A DNA stretch of 64,000 nt from Rhizomicrobium sp. (GCA_037200985.1 JBBCGJ010000001.1:2642756-2706755); one strand, 5' to 3'; positions 8,461 to 17,570 are shown, counted from the stretch's first letter. The notes: generated from the letters alone by a model not told the origin. Program-made: numbers and translations.

Positions 8461-9309
8461 ATGACGCCGTTCCTGAAAATGCACGGGCTGGGCAACGATT
8501 TCGTGGTCTTCGACGCGCGAAAGCAAGCACTTGCGCTGGACGAGGCGGCTGCCCGCGCGGTCGCCGACCGTCGCCGCGGCATCGGCTGCGATCAGGTGAT
8601 CGTGATCCGTCCCGGCACGGGCGGCGCCGACGCGACGATGGAGATCCGCAATCCCGACGGCAGCGAGGCGGAACAATGCGGCAATGCCACGCGCTGCGTC
8701 GCGCGGCTGTTGATGGCGGAAACCGGGAAGGCGGAGCTGCGGATCGACACGCGCGGCGGGCCGCTCGTCTGCACGGATGCCGGCAGCGGAATGGTGACTG
8801 TGGATTTCGGCGCGGCGAAGCACGACTGGGCCGACGTCCCTCTGGCCAAGCCTATGAACACCGAAGCGCTGACCCTCGTCCTGCACGATGCGGAGCATCG
8901 CGGCACCGAAGTGTCGGGCATGGCGCTATCGATGGGCAATCCGCACTTCGTGTCGTTCGTTCCGAATGCCGAGGTCGCACCGGTGATCGAGCTTGGTTCG
9001 GCCATCGAACGCCATCCCTTCTTCCCGAAGCGGACCAATGTCGAATTCGTGAGCGTTCTGGCGCCCGGCCGGTTGCGCATGCGGGTATGGGAACGCGGCG
9101 CCGGGGTCACGCTGGCCTGCGGCAGCGGCGCCTGCGCAGCGGCCGCCGCCGCTTATCGGCGCGGCCTGGTCGGACGCGAGATGGACATCCAGCTGGACGG
9201 CGGCGTCCTGCATTTCCAGATACGCGAAGGCGACGAGCACATCCTGATGACCGGCCCTTCCGCCTTCGTGTTCCAGGGCGAGATCGATCTGAAGGCGCTG
9301 GCCGCGTGA
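8461..9309 (+). CDS. dapF: Diaminopimelate epimerase
   Basis: DapF interconverts LL- and meso-diaminopimelate for lysine and peptidoglycan synthesis. The 282-residue product has the two catalytic cysteines, Cys73 in EQCGNATRC (most homologues read GNGxRC) and Cys220 in LACGSGACAA, plus the start MHGLGNDFVV. No clear ribosome-binding site precedes the ATG; a TATATA at 8448-8453, seven bases before it, could be a -10 element of a leaderless transcript. It overlaps mtaB by 4 bases. Confidence 0.97.
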   Translation: MTPFLKMHGLGNDFVVFDARKQALALDEAAARAVADRRRGIGCDQVIVIRPGTGGADATMEIRNPDGSEAEQCGNATRCVARLLMAETGKAELRIDTRGGPLVCTDAGSGMVTVDFGAAKHDWADVPLAKPMNTEALTLVLHDAEHRGTEVSGMALSMGNPHFVSFVPNAEVAPVIELGSAIERHPFFPKRTNVEFVSVLAPGRLRMRVWERGAGVTLACGSGACAAAAAAYRRGLVGREMDIQLDGGVLHFQIREGDEHILMTGPSAFVFQGEIDLKALAA

Positions 9310-10547
9310 GCAACGAGATCATCACCTTCGGCTGCCGCCTGAACGCCTATGAGTCCGAGGCGATCCGCGCCCGCGCGGCCGAGGCCGGGCTCGACGGCGC
9401 GGTGATCCTGAACACCTGCGCGGTCACGGCCGAAGCCGTGCGCCAGTCGCGCCAGACGATCCGCCGGGTCCGCCGCGAGCGGCCGGACGCGCGGATCATC
9501 GTCACCGGCTGCGCGGCGCAGAGCGAGCCGCAGACCTATTCGTCGATGTCCGAAGTCGACCTCGTGCTCGGCAATGCCGAGAAGCTCCAGGCGCGCATCT
9601 ATCGCGAGCCCGACGCGGAGCGCGTGCGCGTTAACGACATCTTCTCGGTGCGAGAAACCGCCGGCCAGATGATCGACTGCTTCGAGGGCCACACCCGCGC
9701 CTTCCTGCAGGTGCAGAACGGCTGCGACCACCGCTGCACCTTCTGCATCATCCCGTTCGGGCGCGGCAATTCCCGCAGCGTGCCGATGGGCGCGCTGATC
9801 GCCGAGGCACGGCGGCTGACCGAGGCGGGCTATCCCGAACTGGTGCTGACAGGTGTCGATCTCACCGCCTATGGCGCCGACCTGCCGGGTGCGCCGACGC
9901 TGGGCGGCCTCGTGCGCAAGATCCTGAAGCTTGTGCCTGAGGTAAGGCGGCTGCGCCTCTCCTCCATCGACAGCATCGAGGCCGACGAAGAATTGCTGCG
10001 CGCCATCGCAGAAGAAGAAAGGCTGATGCCGCATTTCCACCTCTCCGTGCAGTCGGGCGACGACATGATCCTCAAGCGCATGAAGCGCCGCCATGGCCGC
10101 GCCGACACGATCGCGTTCTGCGACACCGTGCGGCGGCTACGGCCAGACGCTGCCTTCGGCGCCGATCTCATCGCCGGCTTCCCGACCGAGACCGAAGACA
10201 TGTTCCGGCGCACGATGGACCTTGTCGACGAGGCCGGCCTGTCGAACCTGCACGTCTTCCGCTTCAGCGCGCGGGCCGGAACGCCCGCCGCGCGTATGCC
10301 GCAGCTCGATCGCCAGACGATCAAGGACCGCGCCGCTCTGTTGCGCGCCAAGGGCGAGACGGCCGCCGCGGCGCGCCATCTGACATTGGTCGGCACGACG
10401 CGGACCCTTCTGGTCGAGCGCGGCGGCATCGGCCGCACGCCCTGCTTCGCGCCGGTGCGGATCGAGGGCTGCTCCCATGGCAGCTTCGTCTCCGCGCACA
10501 TCGCCGGCCTGGTCGACGGCAAGCTTTCGGGAGTGCTCGCGGCATGA
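9306..10547 (+). CDS. mtaB: tRNA t6A37 methylthiotransferase (MtaB type)
   Basis: A radical-SAM enzyme expected to convert t6A37 to ms2t6A37 in tRNAs. I chose the GTG at 9306, inside a GTGA overlap with the dapF stop. The 413-residue product has the N-terminal cluster cysteines Cys10, Cys38 and Cys69, the radical-SAM CDHRCTFC motif (Cys140, Cys144, Cys147), and a C-terminal TRAM-like region. The long open frame upstream of 9306 is a shadow over dapF. MtaB rather than MiaB is inferred from the GCRLNAYES start and the dapF-ftsY context. Confidence 0.92.
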   Translation: MSNEIITFGCRLNAYESEAIRARAAEAGLDGAVILNTCAVTAEAVRQSRQTIRRVRRERPDARIIVTGCAAQSEPQTYSSMSEVDLVLGNAEKLQARIYREPDAERVRVNDIFSVRETAGQMIDCFEGHTRAFLQVQNGCDHRCTFCIIPFGRGNSRSVPMGALIAEARRLTEAGYPELVLTGVDLTAYGADLPGAPTLGGLVRKILKLVPEVRRLRLSSIDSIEADEELLRAIAEEERLMPHFHLSVQSGDDMILKRMKRRHGRADTIAFCDTVRRLRPDAAFGADLIAGFPTETEDMFRRTMDLVDEAGLSNLHVFRFSARAGTPAARMPQLDRQTIKDRAALLRAKGETAAAARHLTLVGTTRTLLVERGGIGRTPCFAPVRIEGCSHGSFVSAHIAGLVDGKLSGVLAA

Positions 10548-11488
10548 GGGATTTCGGCGAAGCGCCTCCGCCGCCCACCTTCTTCGAGCGGCTGAAGGCC
10601 GGCCTGTCGCGCTCGACGGCCGGGCTGTCGGACAGCATCGCGGGCATCGTGACCAGGCGGAAGCTCGACGCGGTCAGCATCGGCGAGCTGGAAGAGGCGC
10701 TGATCAAGGCCGATCTCGGCCCGGCGCTGGCGGCCCGGCTGGCGCAGGCGGTGAGCGACAAGGGCTTCGGCCTCGACGTCAGCGACTATGACATCCGCGA
10801 GACCTTGCGCAGCGAATTGCTGAAGGTCCTGCAACCTATCGAGAAGCCGCTGGTTGTAGATGGCGCCATCAAGCCGTTCGTCATCCTGGTCGCGGGCGTG
10901 AACGGGACCGGCAAGACCACGACCATCGGCAAGCTCGCCAAGCGCTTCGCCGCCAATGGCGCGAAAGTCGTGCTCGCGGCGGGCGACACCTTCCGCGCCG
11001 CCGCCATCGAGCAGCTCGGCATCTGGGCCGTGCGGACGGGCGCGGAGATGGTGGCCAAGGGCGCCGGCGCGGACGCCGCGGGCCTGGCCTTCGAGGCGCT
11101 GGAACGGGCACGCGCGAGCGGCGCCGACGTTCTGTTGATCGATACCGCCGGCCGGCTGCAGAACAAGGCCGGTCTGATGGCCGAGTTGGAGAAGATCGTG
11201 CGCGTCATCAAGAAGCTCGACCCGACCGCGCCGCATGCGACGCTCCTGGTGCTCGACGCCACCACCGGCCAGAACGCGATCAACCAGGTCGAGGGCTTCA
11301 AGAACACGGTACCGCTAACCGGGCTGGTGATGACGCGGCTCGACGGCACGGCGAAGGGCGGCATCCTGGCCGCGCTTGCGCAGAAATATGCCTTGCCCGT
11401 CCATTACATAGGGGTCGGCGAGGGCGTGGACGACCTGCAGCCCTTCAACGCCGCCAATTTCGCCAAGGCACTGACGGGGGCAAGATGA
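10544..11488 (+). CDS. ftsY: SRP receptor FtsY
   Basis: FtsY is the membrane-associated GTPase that receives the SRP-ribosome complex and pairs with Ffh. The 314-residue protein lacks the long acidic A domain of E. coli FtsY. It starts directly with the N domain and has the P-loop GVNGTGKTTTIGK (118-130), DTAGRLQNKAGLMAEL, TRLDGTAKGG and the C-terminal GVGEGVDDLQPF. Four-base overlaps with mtaB and with yciB mark a tight operon. Confidence 0.97.
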   Translation: MRDFGEAPPPPTFFERLKAGLSRSTAGLSDSIAGIVTRRKLDAVSIGELEEALIKADLGPALAARLAQAVSDKGFGLDVSDYDIRETLRSELLKVLQPIEKPLVVDGAIKPFVILVAGVNGTGKTTTIGKLAKRFAANGAKVVLAAGDTFRAAAIEQLGIWAVRTGAEMVAKGAGADAAGLAFEALERARASGADVLLIDTAGRLQNKAGLMAELEKIVRVIKKLDPTAPHATLLVLDATTGQNAINQVEGFKNTVPLTGLVMTRLDGTAKGGILAALAQKYALPVHYIGVGEGVDDLQPFNAANFAKALTGAR

Positions 11489-12039
11489 GCGTGCAATTGC
11501 GGCGGATGCTGCTGGACTTGGGTCCGCTCGTCGCCTTCTTCCTGGCGTTCCAGTTCTTCGGCATCTATGCCGCGACCGGCACATTTATGGTGCTGGTGCT
11601 GGTCTCGCTGGCGACGGGCTATTGGCTGGAAAAGAAACTGTCCGTCATCGCGCTGTTCAGTGCCGTGATCGTGCTCGTGTTCGGCGGCCTGACGCTCTGG
11701 CTGAAGAACGACACCTTCCTGAAGATCAAGCCGACGATCATCTATGCGACGTTCTGCGCCGTGCTGCTCGGCGGCCTCGCCTTCAATCGGCTTTTCATAA
11801 AATACGCGCTGTCCTTCGAGTTCGAGATGCCCGAAAGCGCGTGGCGGACGCTGACCTGGCGCTGGGGCGTGTTCTTCGCCGTCCTCGCCGTGCTGAACGA
11901 GATCGTGTGGCGCAATTTTTCCACCGGGCAGTGGGTGACGTTCAAGGTCTGGATCACCATGCCGCTGGTGTTCGCCTTCGGCCTGCTCCAGGCGCCGGTA
12001 CTCTTGAAGCACATGCCGCAGGACAAGCAGGGCGGCTGA
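11485..12039 (+). CDS. yciB: Inner membrane septation protein, YciB/IspZ family
   Basis: A 184-residue polytopic membrane protein with about five hydrophobic segments and the family signatures GPLVAFFLAFQFFGIYAATG near the N-terminus and WRNFSTGQWVTFK. YciB proteins affect cell envelope synthesis and septation; the molecular activity is not settled. Its start overlaps the ftsY stop by 4 bases. A divergent second family member lies at 54477-55052. Confidence 0.93.
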   Translation: MSVQLRRMLLDLGPLVAFFLAFQFFGIYAATGTFMVLVLVSLATGYWLEKKLSVIALFSAVIVLVFGGLTLWLKNDTFLKIKPTIIYATFCAVLLGGLAFNRLFIKYALSFEFEMPESAWRTLTWRWGVFFAVLAVLNEIVWRNFSTGQWVTFKVWITMPLVFAFGLLQAPVLLKHMPQDKQGG

Positions 12040-12042
12040 GGT

Positions 12043-12627
12043 TCAGCGCGCCGGCGGAAAATTTCCGTTCTCTCCCGGCGGATTGGAGAACGGCGCGAAG
12101 ATGGCCGCATCCTTGCTTTCGCGCCAATGGTGCAGCGCCCAGCGCACGCTGGGGAATGCAATCTCCGTCCACGGAATATCGTCCCACGAGAACAGTTTCA
12201 CATCGAGACTTTCCGCACCTGCGCCAAATTGCTCCGTATCGAGGCGCGCGCGATACATCAGTTGCACCTGGCTGAGCCTTGTGACGGAATAGACGGCGAG
12301 AAGACCTTCCAGCACGATCTCGCACAACGCTTCCTCGCGCGCCTCGCGCCTGGCGCCGTCCTCCGGCGTCTCGTTCTCTTCGAGATAGCCCGCGGGCAAG
12401 GTCCAGAACCCTTTGCGCGGTTCGATCGCGCGGCGGCACATCAGGATGCGTTCGCCGAACCTAACGACCGAGCCCACAACGATTTTCGGATTTGTGTAAT
12501 AGATATGGCCGCAATCGCCGCAGACATAACGTTCCGTTGTGTCTCCCTCCGGCACAACGCGGACGAAGCGCGGATTGGGCGGGAAGGATCGTTCGTCGTC
12601 GGCCATGCGTTGGATATTCTGGCTCAT
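12043..12627 (-). CDS. NUDIX hydrolase with CxxC motif
   Basis: The Nudix box is complete: GYLEENE followed by REAREEA in the GX5EX7REUXEE pattern. Upstream is a single CxxC (VCGDCGHIYYTNPK), half of the zinc ribbon seen in NudC-like enzymes. The substrate is unknown; a nucleoside diphosphate derivative is likely. Start codons at 12642, 12627 or 12606 are all possible, with no clear Shine-Dalgarno; I chose 12627 (MSQNIQRM). It converges on yciB with a 3-base gap. Confidence 0.88.
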   Translation of the reverse strand: MSQNIQRMADDERSFPPNPRFVRVVPEGDTTERYVCGDCGHIYYTNPKIVVGSVVRFGERILMCRRAIEPRKGFWTLPAGYLEENETPEDGARREAREEALCEIVLEGLLAVYSVTRLSQVQLMYRARLDTEQFGAGAESLDVKLFSWDDIPWTEIAFPSVRWALHHWRESKDAAIFAPFSNPPGENGNFPPAR

Positions 12628-12814
12628 GCGCGCGCGAAACAAAATGGCAATTCGAATCTTTGCGTTGCAAACGGCGCATCAAACGCGTTAGAGACTGTTG
12701 TGACGGGGCTTGGGGACGTCTAATCTTTTCATCGAGCATGCGACCCGGGTAACGGGTGCCTGACAATCGCGACATGGCGGACAACGTCGGCGGATTGTTC
12801 TGCAGGGGTTTTGA

Positions 12815-13324
12815 ATGACGAAAGGCCAGCGCAAGACGAATGGCGGCTTCGCATTGTCGGAGTCGCCCTCTCATCTTCTCAAGCGCTGCGCGCAATTCTT
12901 CGGCGATCTTTACGCGCACGAGTCCGGCTCCGCCGAACTCACCAAGCAACAGTTCACGCTGCTCGCCGCGCTCGAGCACAACGAAGGCGTGAGCCAGACC
13001 GCGCTCGTCGAGATCACCGGCATCGACCGCTCGACGCTCGCGGAGATGGTGCGCCGCATGCTGGAGAAGGGATTACTCTCGCGCGAACGCACCGAGGAAG
13101 ACCAGCGCGCGAACTCCGTCGCCATCAGCCAGGTCGGGCGCAAGGCGCTGCGCGCCGCGCGCACCGCATCCGACCGGGCGGAGAAGGCGCTGCTCGATCC
13201 GCTGCCGCCGACCGAGCGGCAGAAATTCGTCAAGCTGCTGGCATTGGTCGCCTCGGCCGGCGAGGCCTATGCCGAGAACGGCCATGCCGCGCCCAAGGGC
13301 CGCGGCCGCCGCCGCCGGGCGTAA
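12815..13324 (+). CDS. MarR family transcriptional regulator
   Basis: A 169-residue winged-helix protein. The MarR core is clear: LTKQQFTLLAALEHNEGVSQ, then TGIDRSTLAEMVRRMLEKG as the recognition-helix region, then the wing RTEEDQRANSVAIS. A basic tail (GRGRRRRA) ends the protein. It is monocistronic between divergent and convergent neighbours, so its targets cannot be read from context; an aromatic or phenolic ligand is typical of the family but is not shown here. Confidence 0.9.
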   Translation: MTKGQRKTNGGFALSESPSHLLKRCAQFFGDLYAHESGSAELTKQQFTLLAALEHNEGVSQTALVEITGIDRSTLAEMVRRMLEKGLLSRERTEEDQRANSVAISQVGRKALRAARTASDRAEKALLDPLPPTERQKFVKLLALVASAGEAYAENGHAAPKGRGRRRRA

Positions 13325-13334
13325 GACTTTCCAA

Positions 13335-13592
13335 TTAAACGCGAATATCGAGGTTGGCGCCTGGCCGGCCCGAGCTGTTGTAGCCGCCCGCAGCCCCCTG
13401 GGCGGGCGCGGAGGGCGCCGCCTTGGCGGGCGCCGTCTGCTTGAAGTCCATGGGCGCGAAATCGGCGGCTTCGGCGCCGTTCTCGTGCGCCAGCGCGGAG
13501 GCGAATTTCGCCTGCGCCTCGGGCGCCACGCGCTGCGCGCCGCGCGCGATCTGCTGCGAGGCGATGAGAAGATTGGCGGCACTGAGCTGCAT
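13335..13592 (-). CDS. Small conserved hypothetical protein
   Basis: An 85-residue product starting MQLSAANLLIASQQIARG; an in-frame ATG at 13613 would add seven residues. The N-terminus is helical and amphipathic, the middle is Ala/Pro-rich, and the C-terminus ends PGANLDIRV. No catalytic motif or membrane segment is visible. Start and end signatures of this sort recur in small alphaproteobacterial proteins, but I know no function. It lies 19 bases upstream of the ccmG stop, on the same strand. Confidence 0.55.
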   Translation of the reverse strand: MQLSAANLLIASQQIARGAQRVAPEAQAKFASALAHENGAEAADFAPMDFKQTAPAKAAPSAPAQGAAGGYNSSGRPGANLDIRV

Positions 13593-13631
13593 CGCCGCAC
13601 TCTCGCAAATCATGGTTGCCGAAGTCTTAAA

Positions 13632-14171
13632 TCAATACGTGGAGGCGCGGGCGATCGCGGGAAGGATGTCGACCACAAGACCGTCCGGCGACAGCGGCCC
13701 GAAGCGGCCGCGCACGATGCCGTGACGGTCGAGCACGAAGGTCTCCGGCACGCCGGAGATGCCCCATTCGATTCCGGCGCGGCCTTCCGCGTCGAGGCCG
13801 ATGCGCTCGAACGGATTGCCGTACTCGTTCAGAAACGCGCGCGCCGCATCCGGCTTGTCCTTGTAGGCGATGCCGATCAGGCGCACGCCGCGGGCGCGCG
13901 CGAGCTGGGCGAGCTGGGCCGCCTCCTCCCGGCAGGGCACGCACCAGGACGCGAAGAGGTTGACCAGCGTGACCCGGCCCTCGGCCGCAAGGTCCTTCGG
14001 CCCGAAGCCCTGGGCCTGGGCGTCCAGCGCCGGCAGCGTCAACGCCGGCGCCGGCTTGCCGAGCAGGGCCGACGTCATCGCGGCGGGCGGCGGCGGACGC
14101 AGGCTCGCATAGAGGAACCAGCCGAGACCCAGGAACGCGACGACGGGCAGGATGTAGAAGAGGCGCTTCAC
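13632..14171 (-). CDS. ccmG: Thiol:disulfide interchange protein CcmG/DsbE
   Basis: CcmG is the membrane-anchored periplasmic thioredoxin that reduces apocytochrome c before heme attachment. The 179-residue product has an N-terminal anchor (about 5-23), a thioredoxin fold with the active site WCVPC (Cys77, Cys80), and the later GVPETFVLDRHG segment with the cis-Pro region. It overlaps ccmD by 4 bases and is the last gene of the ccm operon. Confidence 0.95.
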   Translation of the reverse strand: MKRLFYILPVVAFLGLGWFLYASLRPPPPAAMTSALLGKPAPALTLPALDAQAQGFGPKDLAAEGRVTLVNLFASWCVPCREEAAQLAQLARARGVRLIGIAYKDKPDAARAFLNEYGNPFERIGLDAEGRAGIEWGISGVPETFVLDRHGIVRGRFGPLSPDGLVVDILPAIARASTY

Positions 14172-14317
14172 GGCTTCTCCAAAAGGGCGAGCCTGGCCTT
14201 GACGCGGCCATAGGCGCGCAGCGTCAGGACGACGGCGCCGCCCAGCAGCAGCACCGACACCCCATAGGCCGGCCAGACATAGGCGGCATATCCGCCCATC
14301 GCGAGGATGCCGTTCAT
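14168..14317 (-). CDS. ccmD: Heme exporter protein CcmD
   Basis: A 49-residue protein with one membrane helix (about 12-33) and a basic tail ending in LALLEKP, the usual CcmD design. CcmD helps release holo-CcmE from the CcmABC complex. Its ATG at 14317 overlaps the ccmC stop in an ATGA arrangement, and its stop overlaps ccmG. Size, the YAAYVWPAYG segment and operon position all agree. Confidence 0.9.
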   Translation of the reverse strand: MNGILAMGGYAAYVWPAYGVSVLLLGGAVVLTLRAYGRVKARLALLEKP

Positions 14318-15036
14318 GCCGCGCCCTCCAGCAGCAGGGAGCGCACGCGGCGCTCCAGGATCTCCGTCCGTATGCGGATCGTCCACAGGGTCACGAACAG
14401 AAGCGTGTAGCCGAGCCCCATCAGCGCGAGCGGCCAGAGGAAGACCCCCGCGATCTTCGGGCCTCCGGCGCGGAAGATGCTCTCGCCCTGGTGCAGCGTC
14501 GTCCACCAGTCGACGGAGAATTCGATGATCGGCAGGTTCACCGCGCCGACCAGCGCCAGGATCGCGGCGGCGCGCGCCGCGCGCACCTCGTCCTCGAACG
14601 CGTTCCACAGCGCGATATAGCCGAGATAGAGGAACAGCAGCAGAAGGAACGACGTCAGCCGGCCGTCCCACACCCACCAGGCGCCCCACATCGGCTTGCC
14701 CCAGAGCGAGCCGGTGACGAGGCCGAGCAGCGTGAACACCGCGCCCAGCGGCGCCGCCGCCTTCGCCGCGACGTCGGAGAGCGGATGGCGCCACACCAGT
14801 CCGAACAGCGAAGCGAGCGCCAGCAGCCCGTAGCCCATCATCGCCGTCCAGGCCGCCGGCACGTGCAGGAACATGAGCTTGACCGTGTCGCCCTGCTGGT
14901 AGTCGGGGGGCGCGAGAAAGCCGAGCACCAGCCCCGTGCCCAGCGTCAGGACGGTCGCGCCCGCGAGCCAGGGGAGCAGCGCCGCGCTCGCATCCATGAA
15001 CCGCTTAGGATTGGCGAAGGTGAAGAGGCTTGCCAT
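14314..15036 (-). CDS. ccmC: Heme exporter protein CcmC
   Basis: CcmC presents heme to CcmE at the periplasmic face of the inner membrane. The 240-residue product has six predicted membrane segments and the diagnostic Trp-rich motif WGKPMWGAWWVWDGRL. His residues flanking it (FLHVPAAW and TTLHQGES) correspond to the heme-axial ligands of the family. It lies 44 bases after ccmB and overlaps ccmD. Confidence 0.96.
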   Translation of the reverse strand: MASLFTFANPKRFMDASAALLPWLAGATVLTLGTGLVLGFLAPPDYQQGDTVKLMFLHVPAAWTAMMGYGLLALASLFGLVWRHPLSDVAAKAAAPLGAVFTLLGLVTGSLWGKPMWGAWWVWDGRLTSFLLLLFLYLGYIALWNAFEDEVRAARAAAILALVGAVNLPIIEFSVDWWTTLHQGESIFRAGGPKIAGVFLWPLALMGLGYTLLFVTLWTIRIRTEILERRVRSLLLEGAA

Positions 15037-15080
15037 GGCTGCGATCTAGGCCGTTGCCGCTGGGGCCGCAAGCATGGCGC

Positions 15081-15746
15081 TCATCCTGCGAGGTTGAGCC
15101 GCACGGCGGCCGCGGCCGCGAAGGGCGACAGCAAGGTGGCGGCGATGGAAAAGGCGGCGAGCAGCAAAAGCGCGCCGCTGGGCAGATGGTCGAGGACCCC
15201 TTGCACCGCGCCGGCGCCGAAGATCACGGCGGGCGCCAGCAGCGGCAGCACCAGCAGCGGCAGGATCAATCCGCCGCGGCGGATCGCGAGCGTCAGCCCG
15301 GCGCCGATCGCGCCCAGCGCGCTGACCGACGGCGTGCCGATCAGCAGCGACAGCGTCAGCATCGCGATCGCCGGCGCCGGCAGGCCGAACATCAATCCGA
15401 GCAGCGGCGACAGCAGCGTCAGCGGCAGTCCCGTGGTCAGCCAGTGCGCCGCGATCTTCGCGACCGCGACGGCTTCCAGCGACAGCGGCGACAGCGCGAT
15501 GAGGTCGAGGCTGCCGTCCTCGAAATCGGACTGGAACAGCCGATCGAGCGAGAGCAGCGCCGCCAGCACCGCCGCGACCCAGAGCACGCCGGCGGCGACA
15601 CGCGCCAGCAGCTTCAGATCCGCGCCGACGCCGAGCGGTACCAGCGTCGCCACCGCCGCGAAGAATCCCAGCGCCAGCGCCGCGCTGCCACCCGCCCGCG
15701 TCGCAAGGCGCATATCGCGCAACAGAACGGCGGCGAACGGGCTCAC
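15081..15746 (-). CDS. ccmB: Heme exporter protein CcmB
   Basis: The membrane subunit of the CcmAB ABC complex, which drives release of holo-CcmE. The 221-residue protein has about six hydrophobic segments and the family motif FQSDFEDGSLDLIALSPLSLE near residues 68-88. It overlaps ccmA by 4 bases. Confidence 0.94.
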   Translation of the reverse strand: MSPFAAVLLRDMRLATRAGGSAALALGFFAAVATLVPLGVGADLKLLARVAAGVLWVAAVLAALLSLDRLFQSDFEDGSLDLIALSPLSLEAVAVAKIAAHWLTTGLPLTLLSPLLGLMFGLPAPAIAMLTLSLLIGTPSVSALGAIGAGLTLAIRRGGLILPLLVLPLLAPAVIFGAGAVQGVLDHLPSGALLLLAAFSIAATLLSPFAAAAAVRLNLAG

Positions 15747-16348
15747 GCCGCCGCTCCCAGCGTGAGCCGTTCGCAGGCGATCCCCAGCGGCTCATGCGTC
15801 GCCGCGACGGCGATGCCGCCGGCGAGGCAATGCGTCCGGATCAGGCCGGCGGCGCGGCCCTTGCCGTCGGCGTCGAGCGCCGCGAGCGGCTCGTCGAGCA
15901 ACCAGACGGGACGGCGCGAAAGCCTGAGCCGCGCCAGCGCGAGGCGCTTCTTCTGGCCGGCGGAGAGATACTGGCAGGGTAGATCGGCCAGCGGCGCCAA
16001 TCCGACTTCGCCCAGCGCGGCGGCGACGTCGCTATCGGTCCGATAGAGTCGCGCGAAGAAGCCGAGCACCTCGCGCGGCGTGAGCTGCGGCTTGGCGGCG
16101 TCGTGATGGCCGAGCCAGCCGACCCGCCGGCCCCGCTCCTCCGCATCCGCGACCGCGCCCAGCGCGATCGTGCCCGCGGCCGGCGCGAGGAAGCCCGCGA
16201 TCATCCGCAGCAGCGAGGTCTTGCCCGCGCCATTGGCGCCTTCGAGGCTGAGCACTTGGCCGGGTTCGACGCGAAAGCTCAAATCGCGGAACAGCAGGCG
16301 CTGGCCGCGGATGCCGGTGAGCCTGTCGGCCGTCAGTGCGTCGACCAT
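15743..16348 (-). CDS. ccmA: Heme exporter ATPase CcmA
   Basis: The ATPase subunit of the CcmAB complex. The 201-residue protein has Walker A GANGAGKTSL, the signature LSAGQKKRLALARL and Walker B VWLLDEPLAALD. It is the first gene of ccmA-ccmB-ccmC-ccmD-ccmG and lies 18 bases downstream of phbB on the same strand, so read-through from the PHB promoter is possible. ccmE, ccmF and ccmH are not in the window. Confidence 0.96.
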   Translation of the reverse strand: MVDALTADRLTGIRGQRLLFRDLSFRVEPGQVLSLEGANGAGKTSLLRMIAGFLAPAAGTIALGAVADAEERGRRVGWLGHHDAAKPQLTPREVLGFFARLYRTDSDVAAALGEVGLAPLADLPCQYLSAGQKKRLALARLRLSRRPVWLLDEPLAALDADGKGRAAGLIRTHCLAGGIAVAATHEPLGIACERLTLGAAA

Positions 16349-16366
16349 GACGGGCCCGAACCGCTT

Positions 16367-17092
16367 TCAGCCCGCAATGTATTGCGCGCCGTTGACCGTC
16401 ATCGTGGCGCCGGTGATGAAGGCGGCGTCGTCGGACGCCAGGAAGCAGGTCATCTTGGCGATCTCGTCCGCCTTGCCTAGCCGGCCGACGGGAATCGTCG
16501 CGATGATGCCGGCGAGCACCTTCTCCGGCACCGCCTGGACCATCTCGGTATCGATATAGCCCGGGCAGATCACGTTGACGGTGATGCCCTTCTTGGCGGT
16601 CTCCTGCGCCAGCGCCTTGGTGAAGCCGATGATGCCGGCCTTGGCGGCGGAGTAGTTGGTCTGGCCCATCTGGCCCTTCTGGCCGTTGATCGACGAAATG
16701 TTGACGATGCGGCCGAAATTGCGCTCGCGCATGCCGTCGATCAGCGGGCGGCACATGTAGAACATCGAGCCCAGATCGATGCGGATGACGTCGTCCCACT
16801 GCTCGGCGGTCATCTTGTGCAGCATGGCGTCCTTGGTGACGCCGGCATTGTTGACGAGGATGTCGATGGGCCCGAGCGCGCCTTCGACATCCTTGATGCC
16901 GGCGGCGCAGGCGGCCGCGTTGCCGACGTCCCATTTGAACACCGGAATGCCGGTCTCGGCCTTGAACTTCGCCGCCGCTTCGTCGTTGCCGCAGTAATTC
17001 GCCGCGACGCGATGGCCGCAATTCTTCAGGCCGATCGAAATGGCGGCGCCGATTCCGCGCGTCCCGCCCGTCACCAATGCAACCCGAGTCAT
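16367..17092 (-). CDS. phbB: Acetoacetyl-CoA reductase
   Basis: PhbB reduces acetoacetyl-CoA to (R)-3-hydroxybutyryl-CoA with NADPH, the second step of polyhydroxybutyrate synthesis. The 241-residue SDR has the TGGTRGIG cofactor motif, NNAG, the catalytic set in NISSINGQKGQMGQTNYSAAK, and VNVICPGYIDTEM. The neighbours phbA and phaR support this assignment over a general 3-oxoacyl-ACP reductase. phbB starts 478 bases beyond the phbA stop, so it may have its own promoter. Confidence 0.94.
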   Translation of the reverse strand: MTRVALVTGGTRGIGAAISIGLKNCGHRVAANYCGNDEAAAKFKAETGIPVFKWDVGNAAACAAGIKDVEGALGPIDILVNNAGVTKDAMLHKMTAEQWDDVIRIDLGSMFYMCRPLIDGMRERNFGRIVNISSINGQKGQMGQTNYSAAKAGIIGFTKALAQETAKKGITVNVICPGYIDTEMVQAVPEKVLAGIIATIPVGRLGKADEIAKMTCFLASDDAAFITGATMTVNGAQYIAG

Positions 17093-17279
17093 GTCCTGGT
17101 CCCCGTAACCCTGCTGGATTTTCTAGTTGTCTAGCACATAGCCCGGTGGTACGCGCCCGCGCAATATTATTCTCCCGCGACACATCGCCTTGATATTTTC
17201 AAGCAGCGTGACGGCGATCACGGACGCATCGCGGCCGGCGCATGCAGGGTCGCGGCGTGGTGATCGGAAGGCGCATCCG

Positions 17280-17555
17280 TTGCGGAAAAGTGTCGGCTAT
17301 CTTTGCCTTGCCGCTCTTTCGGTGGTGCTGGGCGCCGGCGCGGGCGCGCTGAACGTGTCCGCCTCGCGGCAGGCGTCGAGCGTCGGCCATGGTCGCGCGA
17401 AACCGATCCTGGTCTTCTATTTGACCGATGGAGCGGGCCACGCGCCGGGCCCTGCGGTGAACCTCGGGACAACGCCGGCGCCGATTGCCGAGCGGGTCGC
17501 GCCGACGAAGAGAGACGGCGGATCGCGCCGCCTCTTTCCGCTTTCGCGTCGCTAG
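17280..17555 (+). CDS. Possible small exported protein
   Basis: A 91-residue frame on the plus strand in the phbA-phbB gap. I chose the TTG at 17280 because GGAAGG lies about 8 bases upstream and the product then opens with a signal-like sequence (LRKSVGYLCLAALSVVLGAG, cleavage likely near ALNVSA). The rest is Pro/Arg-rich without known motifs. Alternatively the 478-base gap may hold only regulatory sequence for phbB. Uncertain. Confidence 0.35.
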   Translation: MRKSVGYLCLAALSVVLGAGAGALNVSASRQASSVGHGRAKPILVFYLTDGAGHAPGPAVNLGTTPAPIAERVAPTKRDGGSRRLFPLSRR

Positions 17556-17570
17556 AAGCCGCGCGCGTTC

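Noticed and set aside
8391..9305. Extension of mtaB to 718 residues
   Set aside because: The extra sequence overlies dapF; the family start is the GTG at 9306.
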